Assembly (NCBI GenBank): GCA_021234155.1
Contig: JAJEKV010000032.1
Location: 432,001-496,000 of the forward strand
Origin: Isoetes taiwanensis
Lineage: Eukaryota > Streptophyta > Lycopodiopsida > Isoetales > Isoetaceae
Reading direction: 5' to 3'
DNA length: 64,000 nucleotides
Positions within the stretch are counted from its first letter, which is position 1; the number at the start of each line of letters is the position of its first letter. Shown here one piece after another: positions 54,340 through 64,000 of the stretch. The translations under genes and the position numbers were made by a program. The notes beneath the pieces were generated by a model, which was not told the DNA's origin, did not search any database, and worked only from the letters and a program-made list of their open reading frames with translations.

Positions 54340-55041
54340 TGGATCCCGATGAACCGGAAATATGGTCGAGCCAAACTCCAATCGGGATCCGGCTGGTCCC
54401 ACCAAGCTTGTAATATTTGGCGTCAATGGAGTATTAGCTGCAGTATACCACGACAAAGGCGTCCCGGAGATTAACACCTCGCGAGATCCCGGTGAAAGCG
54501 AGCATAAAATAGTGTATCCGAGGCCCGAGCTAAGGAAATTATTGAATGGTGCCTGGCACGGGGATTCAAGTGGCCATATGGTCTTGTATGGCAAAGAAAA
54601 ATATTGTCAATGTTCTTGGTGTTCTCGGCATTTCAGTTTTGAAGTTCAAGTTCGTTTGGGGAAACGAAAGGGTCGAGCATGTGAAGGACCTCGATCCAGC
54701 CATCACAAAGGGGAAGCCTATAATGGTGAAACGGCTGGACAGTGTTTATGAGCAATTCCAGGACTTTGGCAAACACAACACGCTGATCATAGACGACTCC
54801 GCCTACAAGTGCTATCATAACGCGCAAAATACAATCATTGCTAAGCCATATCGACCTGAAGAATATGAGACAGATAGGTGGTTGTCCTTCCGGACTCACG
54901 TCCGTCTTGGCGGAATCCCTCTTTGCCATTCTTGTCGCCCGATGTGCTTACGAACTATCCGAGCCTCACGGAACCCCGATCGAGAGCAAGCCGATCATGA
55001 AAGCTATGGACGACAAATACTTTGGTGAACAAGAAGAGTGA
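54340..55041 (+). pseudogene. FCP1-like HAD phosphatase domain, block C
   Basis: TKLVIFGVNGVLAAVYHDKG carries HAD motif I, but Gly replaces the nucleophilic Asp (GVN for D-x-N). RPELRKLLNG follows. After a shift near 54550 it reads GIQVAIWSCMAKKNIVNVLG (motif II), KFKFVWGNERVEHV, ITKGKPIMVKRLDSVYEQFQ, NTLIIDDSAYKCYHNAQNTI (the DDS motif is intact) and IAKPYRPEEYETDRWL. After a second shift near 54900 it ends LFAILVARCAYELSEPHGTP, DDKYFGEQEE and TGA 55041. Order and spacing match plant FCP1-like proteins outside the CTD-phosphatase group. A related domain is on the minus strand of block B. It is the last exon of the block C plus gene. Confidence 0.75.
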
Positions 55042-55141
55042 CCCCTGCTTTCAGATAGTCAAATTGTGTGAATATTGTAATCGAACTTGAACACATGTAT
55101 TGACCATTTTGTAATGAATATACTTGTATATTGAGTTTTCG

Positions 55142-55392
55142 ATGCCTTTCTCGACTCACGAGTCGAGAAAGGCATGCTTGTCGTGTTGATGAAATGCTTG
55201 TACAATCTATTATGATAATGCTTGTACATTGGGTTTCACAGGACTTTTCGACTGCGAGTCGAGAAAGGCATGCTAGTTGTGTCGTTGACAAAAGCATTTG
55301 TATGCTTCCGTGTGTGATTGGATGCAAACATATTCTAATGAGAATGGTTGTACTTTGACTTTTATGGGCCTTTCGACTTCGCGAGTCGAAAG
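55142..55392. repeat. Block C palindromes in the 3' flank
   Basis: Three members follow the stop codon. 55142-55175 (arms extended to ATGCCTTTCTCGACT, two central mismatches), 55243-55268 and 55370-55392. Two are embedded in a ~100-base repeated segment (GGCATGCTTGTCGTGTTGAT and GGCATGCTAGTTGTGTCGTT). Confidence 0.85.
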
Positions 55393-56284
55393 ACACTAAA
55401 CGTCATTGGATGCGGTTGTATGGAATGAATGTTCTCCGTTGTAATTTGATTTCAACGTTCTTTTGACTAATGACAAGTAATTGTTAATCATACTCTCCTT
55501 GCTCGGTGGTTCGAGCACGAGATCCGACACCGCCACAGCATCCTTCGGGCATCACGCTGCAGACCGCCAAAGCGGCACGGATCCCGCTCAAGGCGGAAGA
55601 AAAACCGTCGAGCAGATCCCGGTCACGCTACACTCTTGCCGGCCTTTGGGACAAAGGTTGCTCGCCGAATTGAGAGGTTGCTCGCTACACCCCGGGAATA
55701 AAGAACAAAGCGAAGAACAAAAGAAAGTCCGGGAAGCTCAAGGCATATTGCAAGCATTGCATAACATCCACGGAGGTTGGGGAAGGAGCATATTGATGAA
55801 AGGTGCGGGGAGGCGAGTGGAGAAGTCGGGTGGACAGTGCATTGCGGTAGCTCGAGGCACCTCCCGTGAGGCATTCCAAACTCTTGAGGTTGCCCCCAAG
55901 GCTTTAGGGACGGCATGAAGAAGCGCCACAAGTTAATCCCCTAAGGTGGACCACCTACCAAGATGATGTGATCAGAGGTGACAAACCAAGACCGCCATGG
56001 TCTCAAGGTTAGATGTAAAATACATTGTATCTGTTCAATTTATTAATAAAAATTCTTTTTCAACTACATCTTTGGTTTCAAACTTTAATGAATTTCCTTT
56101 GTTTCAGTTGCATTGTTTTTGTTCTCGACTCGCGAACCTGGGAAAACTGCAGCACAGCTCGGATTCAGAGTTTTATTCAAAAATTCGAATTAAGGATAGT
56201 TTTCGGGTCGGGGTGCTACTTTTTATGTAAATTAACCGGGTTCCGAAAAAAAATGGGAATGGAATGAGTCCCACTTTAATTAAA
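55393..56284. other. No recognised gene; right edge of block C
   Basis: A plus frame at 55540-55918 is open but has no family features. A last degenerate palindrome (TTCTCGACTCGCGAACC) is at 56122. Block C probably ends before the dispersed repeat at 56285. No terminal inverted repeat was identified. Confidence 0.35.
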
Positions 56285-57090
56285 TACGACTTCTCCTCCT
56301 TGAAGTGGTTGTGATGAAGCTAGTGTCTCGGTACCAGGCATGTCAAAAGGGAAAATTCTAGAAATGTACATAGATGGAACTTGCATGACCTGTTAATAAT
56401 CATAATGATCATGTTTATCAACCTTGTAGTTCAAGTATGTTTACGAGAAAAGGAAAACATGGAACATAACATTTAAAATGGCACAGCAAGATCGTGCCAG
56501 AAAGAGAGCAAATCATATTTATTTAGGACAAAGTCTTTTTGTCCTTCTTCTTCAAAATCAGAGCATGAGCAAACAAGCCATAAGCTCTTAACCAAGTTCC
56601 CGAGTTCGACTTTTTCAACCATAAGTTCGGGATTTCCAGTGAAACATCAGACAACAAAATATTGGTTCTAGAATGTGCCATCTTTTTAACTGTAACATTC
56701 TAGTTATCAAATCAAGAGAAAGTTGCGAAAGGAAACTAACAAAGGAATCAATCAAAAGCACAGTCTTCGGATTATGAGCTATTTGAGTAGGTTTTCAATG
56801 AGTATAAATACACCTCAAAAACTTAGACACTTCTTACATCTGTATAGAGACTAATGATCTATACGAAAACAATCTATCTAAAGGTTGAATGAGGATCAAG
56901 AATCACAAATTTAGAATCTGACAGAACTAATGAAAATTGAGTTTCATGGACATAGCAGATTACTTATATGCATGTTAATCTTCCTAGAAAAAAAGATAAG
57001 ACTACGGCTCTACACATGCACGTCTGGGAAATATACAAGTGTTAAATATGCATGTCTGGGAAAGCAATGAACATAACCAAATTGCCATAG
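56285..57090. repeat. Dispersed repeat, copy 2
   Basis: Matches 45748-46500 in order and orientation, starting CTCCTCCTTGAAGTGGTTGT, with an extra ~170 bases near 56740-56940. Together with copy 1 it brackets block C. Confidence 0.75.
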
Positions 57091-57997
57091 AAACATATGG
57101 TAAAAAATGTGTAGATACATAGATACATAATACATAATACACAAAACTCACATTAGAGAATCAGCCACAATAGAGTCAAGATGGCTTCCACCATGCAGTT
57201 GACACAAGAAAGAACAACTCATCTATGATGATAAACTTAAATCATGCATTACTAGTCTCTATTTTCTTCAGAAAAAATAACACAGAATATAAGATCCTAA
57301 GTTCTACTGGCTTGTTGAGCAAAGTAACTGCAGATAATAATAATATATAGAATTAAGTCAAGGCATGAACGCGACATGACGTTCAAATGCCATGGCTGTA
57401 GCATATATTTTCAGAAAGAAAATAACTCAGCCAATGCATTTTATTTGGAAATAAAGCTGGCCTCAGTAGAATAACACAATCATAACTATCTACTTCCTAG
57501 GTAGTAAGGTCATACAATAAATCAATAACCTACTTATGTTTGACAAAATCGAAGTCCCATGCATCATCTTGTTCTCACTTGAGTAGAGCAGCCGCCTTGG
57601 GGAATCGAGTTAGTTTGTTGTTGTAGCAGCCCCGGCGGCAAGTTGTAGTGATAGGGTTCCTCGAGAATTTTCTCATGGAGCTACGTTCCCCAGGTCCCAA
57701 TGCCAGCATTAGCATTAGCATCAGCATTAGCTTAACATTGCCTAGCAACCAGAGCACCAGAAATAATGCAAAAATGTATCCGCAAAAATGTATCTCTTGC
57801 AAGAATGTATCGGCAAAAACGATTTGGGATTCGGAAGGCATCTACAGTCCCATATGGCCAGTCTTAGCTGATGATCATCTTAGTCCCATATGGCCATCTT
57901 AGCTGATGGTCTCATTAGATTGTTTGCCCTATATGGTCAGTCCCATATGGCCATCTTAACTGATGATCTCATTACATTGTTTGCCTATCATGGAAAT
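57091..57997. other. AT-rich spacer with simple repeats
   Basis: No gene. A GCATTA/GCATCA hexamer run lies at ~57703-57733. A ~50-base unit is tandemly repeated from 57848. Confidence 0.5.
57848..57985. repeat. Short tandem repeat with CCCATATGGCC
   Basis: Three copies of CAGTCCCATATGGCC(A)TCTTA-GCTGATGATC, two of them followed by TCATTA-ATTGTTTGCC. Units are ~45-57 bases. Confidence 0.8.
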
Positions 57998-58795
57998 TTA
58001 ATTGAGTAAGATGAGGCACTTAATAAAATTGCAAAACCAAATGCAGACACTTGGATTGCAGTCATCCAAGCAAATGCCAATCTTGGGCAGGGCGAGTTTG
58101 CACTTGAATTGTATCATAGCATGGTGCAATATAGTTTTGAAAGTGACAAGTATATTCACCTTGTCGTTCTCAAAGCTTGTGCTACAATTTCATTTCTTCC
58201 TGAAGGCTGCCTTGCACATGAGCAGATATATAAAAGTGAATTGCATGCCGATGGTACCTTGGGGAACATTGTATTAGATATGTATATCAAGTGTAACAGT
58301 TTGGCTAACTTATTTGACAAGCTGCCTGATAGAACTGTGGTGCCATAGGGTGCACTGATCTCTAGATATGCTTAGAAAAATAATGGCATCTTGGATATAT
58401 AGCTTTTTGGGCTAATGCGCCAGGATGATTTAAAATCAGATAGAGTCACATTCTTGAGCATTTTGAGCTTGTATCTTGGCATCCATTCCATAGAACACTG
58501 CCAGTTTATTCATTGCTAAATCATTCAATGTGGCTTACATTCAAATCTTATTGTTGGAAATACTATTGTGGATATGCATGCAAAATTTGGGGAAAGTTTT
58601 TGAACACCTATCAAGCAGAGATATGGTCTCATGGGGTGCATTAATTGGTGGATTTGCCTAGCGTGGAGAATACTGTCTTGCACTAGAATCTTTTGAAGAC
58701 ATGCAACAGGAAGGCATAAACATGATAGCTGCCACATTTTATACTATCTTGAAAGCTTGTGCCTATATAGGAGGTACACAAACTTCAGCCCAGCT
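57998..58795 (+). pseudogene. PPR protein, PLS type, decayed
   Basis: DTWIAVIQANANLGQGEFAL, ELYHSMVQYSFESDKYIHLV, VLKACATISFLPEGCLAHEQ, NIVLDMYIKCNSLANLFDKL, DLKSDRVTFLSILSLYL, LIVGNTIVDMHAKFG, RDMVSWGALIGGFA, ALESFEDMQQEGINMIAATF, YTILKACAYIGGTQT: about five consecutive P, L and S motifs, interrupted by four stops and two frameshifts. Proteins of this type act in organelle RNA editing or processing. No start, targeting peptide or E/DYW domain is present. Confidence 0.8.
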
Positions 58796-60154
58796 TACGA
58801 TCGGTAGAGGTGCCCATAAATAAAAAAATATTATAGAAAATAAAGTGTTTCAAAAGTTTGAAGAATGCAAGAAATAATGCAAAAATAAATAAATAAGAAG
58901 CAGATCAAGCATCTCATTTGAGGCAAACCGTGAAATACACATAGCAAAGATTCAAATAGCTTATTGATGCAACAGGCTGGAACTTCTGACATAGTGCAAT
59001 AACAAAGGACTGCCATATACCGAATTCAAAAATATCTTACCAAAAGATCGTTGCATTACATTCATTTTGAAGTTGTACAGTCGTCACATAAAAATATTTG
59101 TCTTACATAACAAAAGGCCACAATCAACAAATATAAGCAAATATAAAGGCTCGCAATCAGCAAATGGGAAAGGTGATACCCTAAACAACCAAGAGAGAGT
59201 GCCTTTGCGGCATTTGAAAACTTGAGTCTGGAACGAGGGCATAACTTCCCAAGCATTCTTCCCAACACAGGCATAACTTCCCAAGCACCCATGAACACCT
59301 GGAATTTCGAGGAATTTTCTTGATCCTGAATCAAATCCGACGATTGTAAGGCTCCACACCTGGACAAAAATCCTAGGTGCTTGCAACGTGGACGACCTCA
59401 CATTGCTTCAAAGTCCCAACTTGTGTTTGTGCAAATGTGAGAGAAAACTTAGTTCTAACCTTGGAAATACACCTTCAACAGAATACAAAATTAGTGCAAA
59501 CTTTATTTGTAGGCACATATATCGTTATTTTCATATTGTCGTTGCTTTTTGGCCATTGATCATTAGAATATTCCATGAATAATTCCAAATGGAGCGACCT
59601 TGGCCATTGCTTAACCCCTTGATGGGGTCAGACTGCCATTTCCACGTCATCATATGATTTGTGAATGGGATGATGGTACCTCGTGTCAATGATGTAGTCA
59701 ATCATCTGCTGCCAAACAAATACCCTACTGCAGCAAATACAACAACAAGAAACCTATTCAAACTCACATTTCCAAGCCAAGGGGGTTGAACCTTCCTGCC
59801 GTAGGCACTTTCAGAAAACTTGAACAAAAACACAACAAGAAATTGCACAGAACAGAGAAAAAGCGAGCCCCGTAAATGTCGGACACCGACATGTTTTAAC
59901 CATGTCATTTTGACATGTTATAGCCGTGGATGGGCGATGACTCCTGATGGATGGGGGATGACTCCTGATGCCAGGGCATGGGCACGACCACCCATCTTCT
60001 CAATATGCCATGGATCCTCACGCCATGCAAGGATGGGGTTGAACTACTTGTACGGATGTCAGAAAGACATGTTATAGCCATGAAGAAAGGAGGAATTCTG
60101 TTTTTTCAAACAGAGTGCCATTTCGAGACAATTCCTCCCCTTCCCGCGCCTTCA
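58796..60154. other. No gene recognised
   Basis: It contains a short duplication (GCATAACTTCCCAAGCA at ~59241 and ~59271) and a duplicated GATGACTCCTGATG near 59936-59966. Open frames are short and lack family features. Confidence 0.4.
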
Positions 60155-60299
60155 TTGGAGCGAAATTGATGTAAGAGGAACCCTAAACCCAAAGCTGGTC
60201 GATTTGAAGTGGAGCATTCACGTTTATTGAACCCATTCGATCAAGCGGACTTAAAGCCATTGTTCTTTCACCAAAATTTAAATTTGTTCACTTTGTTTA

Positions 60300-61131
60300 C
60301 AATGTAAAATCGGCCAAACATTGTGGAACTATGGATGTATGCAAAAACAACTTTGCTAACGACAAGCCCAATGATATTTTCGGTCCGGCAGCGGGTAAGA
60401 GTATCAAAGTTCTTTATTTTTGGAAAAACATGGCACGCATTACATCATCTCGCTTCATTTCCTTACGTTTTGTGGCAGATGTTGGAAGGGATTGAGGCAC
60501 AAAATCCTCTCGAGGGACCTTTCAGCCAAAAGGATTTGCAATGGAAGAAGACAAAAAAGAGTAAAAGCGGTTGGCTCGGTTAGTGGTGTTTCAGCCCAAT
60601 TTTGTTACATTCCAAGCGCCCGTGTTCAGATTGTTGAAGGGGAGAGGAGAAATGTGCATTGCCCAACGATTTCTACAAGAGCACTAGCAAATCCCAAAAA
60701 CCAGGCTCTTTGAAACAACCTAATGTGAATAGTCATTTGACATACACAATGTAAGCCTATTTTGAAATAGCTGTTTGGTGTGTTTGGTGTCGCGATAACT
60801 AAATTAAAATGTAACTTGCCATTTGTAATTGTAGCTCTTTGGTGCACTTATGGACCAAGTGATTTCGGCGAGGACATTCATCCAATTGAGCCATGAAACC
60901 AAGGCAAGAAACGTAAAGAAGAAAACCAAATGGGGAAAGGATGGGATCTGCGGAACCTATGGAAAAAGCGGGTTGATCGGCAATGTATTGACCCAACAAT
61001 TGGATGATTTCGACCATATTGAGCAAAGCAAGTGGATGATTACGAACAACGTGGTAAAGGAAGGAATAAAAGGAAGAGTAGAGCTCAAGGTGGAAAAAAA
61101 AGCAAGCAAGTCCTCTTCGATCTTTCTTTGA
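60300..61131 (+). pseudogene. Uncharacterised plus-strand gene fragment, two exons
   Basis: The first part reads TMDVCKNNFANDKPNDIFGP, AAGKSIKVLYFWKNMARITS, SRFISLRFVADVGRD, a stop, then SRGTFQPKGFAMEEDKK. After an acceptor-like TTGTAATTGTAG (60835) the second exon reads LFGALMDQVISARTFIQLSH, ETKARNVKKKTKWGKDGICG, YGKSGLIGNVLTQQLDDFDH, WMITNNVVKEGIKGRVELKV to TGA 61131. I do not recognise the family. Lys-rich composition resembles the plus genes of blocks A and C, and it may be the tail of a fourth element. Confidence 0.35.
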
Positions 61132-61309
61132 AATAGGAAAGCGACATCCAATTACTAGAAGAAGTAGAAGATTGCGTGGTGAGTCCTACAAACGAGGTTG
61201 TATGTGTCACTTTTTAGTAAGACAACTATATATTAAACCGGAATGGAGTCAGATTGTATACTATGAGAAGAACCATATCAACAACACAACAAGAGAATGG
61301 TCATTTAGC

Positions 61310-61720
61310 GACGTGGGCTTGCGACGTTCCTGCGACGTGACGTCGCAATTACGCGTGACCATCGCAGAACGCGTGCATCGCGGCGGTAATGCTACGGCGT
61401 CGACACTCGTGACTGGCGGTCATCACGCCCGGTGGATGTCGGCGCCAAGTGGGCGGCGTTGCCACATTTTGCGGCGTCACGTCGCGCATGCGGCGTCAGC
61501 GTCACTTGGTCTATTCATCCGCGCCAGTGGTGGAGGCGCCAGCGTGGGCGGCAGGTGTCACGCTAGGTGGATATGCTGGCGATGTGGCGCCGCATGCGGC
61601 GTGGCGTGACATTGCAGAGCGGATGACACGTCGATGCGTATTTGCCGACGTGTCTTTGCCAAGTCATAGGTGACTGGCGGGTGACAGATTGACAATACCG
61701 CCGCGTGCGGCGATATCTGC
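61310..61720. repeat. CG-rich, CGTCA/TGACG-rich tract
   Basis: Irregular repetition of GCGGCGTCA, CGTGACGTCGC and GCGCATGCGGCG motifs on both strands, with several short palindromes (GACGTGACGTC, CGCATGCG). It abuts the tandem repeat that starts near 61755. No coding pattern. Confidence 0.6.
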
Positions 61721-61754
61721 GATGTCAAAAACTCATTTCTTAGTTGGGTGAACA

Positions 61755-64000
61755 TGTGTGGTCTTCGGCCGCGGAACTTGCTCCCCAAGGCAATGTCGGC
61801 GTCATGAGTCCATTGGCAAAGGCAATCGCAGATTCAGGGGAGGGGAGATCCTTTCGTCCGAATCCCAGCCTTAGGGGAGAGGAAGTGGGGCAAGCTTCAG
61901 AAGGGATTTTAGGGTCCGTGCTCGGCGTCAACACCCCCCACTCCACATCAAGTCCGCGGCGCAAGGTCCCGGCCAAATCTCGACAAGGAGAGGGCCTCAA
62001 ACATAAACCCCGGGTGAGTTGCCGGGTTCTAGAAGGGTTTGCATTTTGGGGGCGAGACTTGGTCTGTTGCACCAGGACTGGCCGAGAAGCCGGCGGAGGG
62101 AGAATCTGAACAGGGAACTGACGGAGGCGGAGTTTGGGCCCTCCTCCAGATGTGGCAAGTAGAAGAGAGGGGCTTTTGCGGTGGCAAGACATTCACAAAT
62201 TCTTAATTAATGCATTGTATGCGAAAATAAATTCTGATTTTTGCCGGTGGATTCCTAATTCATCTCGACACGTGACCCAATTTTTGAAATTTTAGGAGAA
62301 GGTCTAGGTCAAAGGGTTAGCATTAGAGCGGTTCGGGGTAGCCCGTTGCGGCAACCGAGCGTGGCACCCTTCCCAAATCCAAAGCGAGACCGGGACCTTG
62401 CGGGGGATCCCTCACAAGAGGGGAGAGTCAGGACCCCAGAGGCGGGATCCAAAAAAAGTTCGAGGCAGCCCTTCTGGCGGCTCCCCTGGGGCTGACGCTA
62501 ATGACCACCCTCCGGGCCGGTTCCCCTATCCGGCCGTTGGATCCTCCGGTGGGGCCCCTCTTGGGGAAGGCCCAAAAGATTCCGGTCCGGTGGGAGAACT
62601 TGTCAAACCGGCAGGCGTCGAGGTCGGTCTTGTATAAAACCGCGGTGTTTTGTCGTTCGCACCAGGGGAGGCTCGAATGGTAAATCAACCACGCCAAATC
62701 GTCAGGAATGGCGAAATTAGCCTAGGGAGCAAGTTACAAGGTCGGTTTTGCAAAAGAAAGAAACACTCCGCCCTCCCCGGTATCCCGCACCCACATCCTA
62801 GGCCAATTGACTCGAGGTGTGATGGAAGTGAGCTACTTTGGCTTCTTGGAGGTCGGGTGGTCTTACAGCCCGCGGAACTTGGTCCCGAGGGCAATGTCGA
62901 TGTTACGAGTCCATTGGAGAGCCAAATCGCGGTCGAGGAGAGGAGGTTGCCCGTCCGCCCCCGAGGGCCTTGGGAGAGGAAATCGGGGGCAAGCAGCTTC
63001 GGGGATTTTAGGGTCCTCCTCAAGGCGTCAACATCCCCACTCCATGTCAAGTCACGGCGCAAAGGTCCTGGCAGGAATCGACAAGGAGAGGACCTCAACG
63101 TAAACCACGTGGGTTGCGGGTTCTAGAAGGGTTTTGCGTTTTGGGGCCAAGACTTGGTCTGTTGCACTTGGGACCTGGCCGAGAAGGCTGCAGCGGAGAA
63201 TCTGAACAAAGGGAACCGGCCCGGGGCCGGAGTTTGGGCCTGTCCTCCTCGATGTGGCAAGTAGAAGTCGGGGCGCTTTTGCGGTGGCAAGACATTCACA
63301 AATTCGCAATTAATGCATTTATGCGAAAATAAATTCAGATTTTTGCGGTTGGATTCTTAATTCATCTCCAGCCCACAGCCCAATTTTGAAATTTTCGGAG
63401 AAAGGTCTAGATCAAAGGGTTAGCATTAGAGCGGTGGGCAGGCTCAAGGGGGGCAACCAGCTGGCACCCCTTCCCCAAGTCAAACGAGACCCGGGGACCT
63501 TGCGGGGATCCCTCACAAGAGGGGAGAGTTGGACCCCAAGAGGCGGGATCCAAAAGTTCCAGGCAGCCCTTCCTGGCGGCGCTTTTAGGGGGGCTGCGCT
63601 AATGACCACCCTCGAGGGCCGGTTCCCCTATCCGGCCGTTGGATCCTCGGTCGGGGGCCCTCACGGGGAAGGCCCAAAGATTCCAGATCGGTCGGAGAAC
63701 TTGTCAAACCGCGGGGGCATCCCGAGGTTGGTCTTGTATAAACCGAGTGTTTTTGTCGTTCGAGCATCAGGGGAGGCTCGAATGGCAAATCGACCAGGTG
63801 CCAAATCTTCGGAATGGCGAAATTAGCCTAGGGGAGCAAGTTACAAGGTCGGTTTTGCAAAGAAAAAAACACTCACGCCCTCCGCGGCGGTATCCCGCAC
63901 CCACATCCTAGGCCAATTGACTACGAGTGTGATGGAAGTGAGCTACTTTGGCTTCTTGCTTCGGGTGGTCTTAAACCCGCGGAACTTGGTCCCCCAGGGC
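61755..64000. repeat. Tandem repeat, ~1.10-kb unit, two copies plus part
   Basis: The anchor GCGGAACTTG occurs at 61771, 62872 and 63979 (spacing 1101 and 1107). Whole units match: AGTCCATTGG, CTCAACGTAAACC or CTCAAACATAAACC, GTTCTAGAAGGGTTT, CTTGGTCTGTTGCAC, AGACATTCACAAATTC, AATGCATT-TATGCGAAAAT, TCAAAGGGTTAGCATTAGAG, GGGATCCCTCACAAGAGGGG and GGTTCCCCTATCCGGCCGTT. Open frames on both strands are not conserved between copies, so I treat the unit as non-coding. The array continues past the window. Confidence 0.9.

Noticed and set aside
61740-63911. Many 60-160 codon frames on both strands
   Set aside because: They lie in the 1.1-kb tandem repeat, and the frames are not conserved between its copies.

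Overview
The window looks like repeat-rich nuclear DNA of a land plant. The evidence is plant-type LINEs with a zf-RVT end, a hAT transposase of the DUF659 type, Ty3/gypsy and TR-GAG LTR elements, PPR pseudogenes, and short GT-AG introns. The mix of PPR debris and DUF7869-like and DUF8039-like genes suggests a fern or another seed-free plant; that is inference. I see no intact conventional host gene, no rRNA, no credible tRNA and no CRISPR array. Almost every reading frame carries stops or frameshifts.

Layout. 0.8-4.0 kb: hAT pseudogene split by a 5'-truncated LINE. 4.3-5.3 kb: tandem pair of a small unrecognised gene. 5.4-20.9 kb (block A): a minus-strand DUF8039-like/DUF7869-like transposase gene, divergent from a plus-strand methyltransferase-like gene. 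That second gene is split by a TR-GAG LTR element (11.3-16.9 kb) whose own LTR holds a LINE. 21.4-23.6 kb: LINE ORF1-like remnant and PPR scrap. 23.9-34.9 kb: degenerate Ty3/gypsy element with an antisense small gene related to the pair at 4.4 kb. 35.2-44.2 kb (block B): a second transposase-like gene (plus), convergent with a minus-strand gene holding a coiled coil, a possible Ulp1-like segment and an FCP1-like HAD domain. 44.3-47.5 kb: repeats. 48-56 kb (block C): a divergent pair, minus DUF8039-like and plus with a possible BAH-like segment, a methyltransferase-like segment and an FCP1-like domain. 56.3-61.1 kb: repeats, a PPR pseudogene and a small unknown gene. 61.75-64 kb: a 1.1-kb tandem repeat.

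Most notable observation: blocks A, B and C look like large, decayed DNA elements with overlapping accessory gene content, and each has its own private family of short palindromes. These are ATCGCGGCCGCGAT in A, ATGTACAT in B, and arms TCTCGACT/AGTCGAGA in C. They lie mainly in introns, between divergent genes and in 3' flanks. The pattern recalls the motif arrays recognised by VANC anti-silencing proteins of VANDAL transposons, or sites marked by an element-encoded methyltransferase. Both functions are hypotheses; only the palindromes and their distribution are seen directly.
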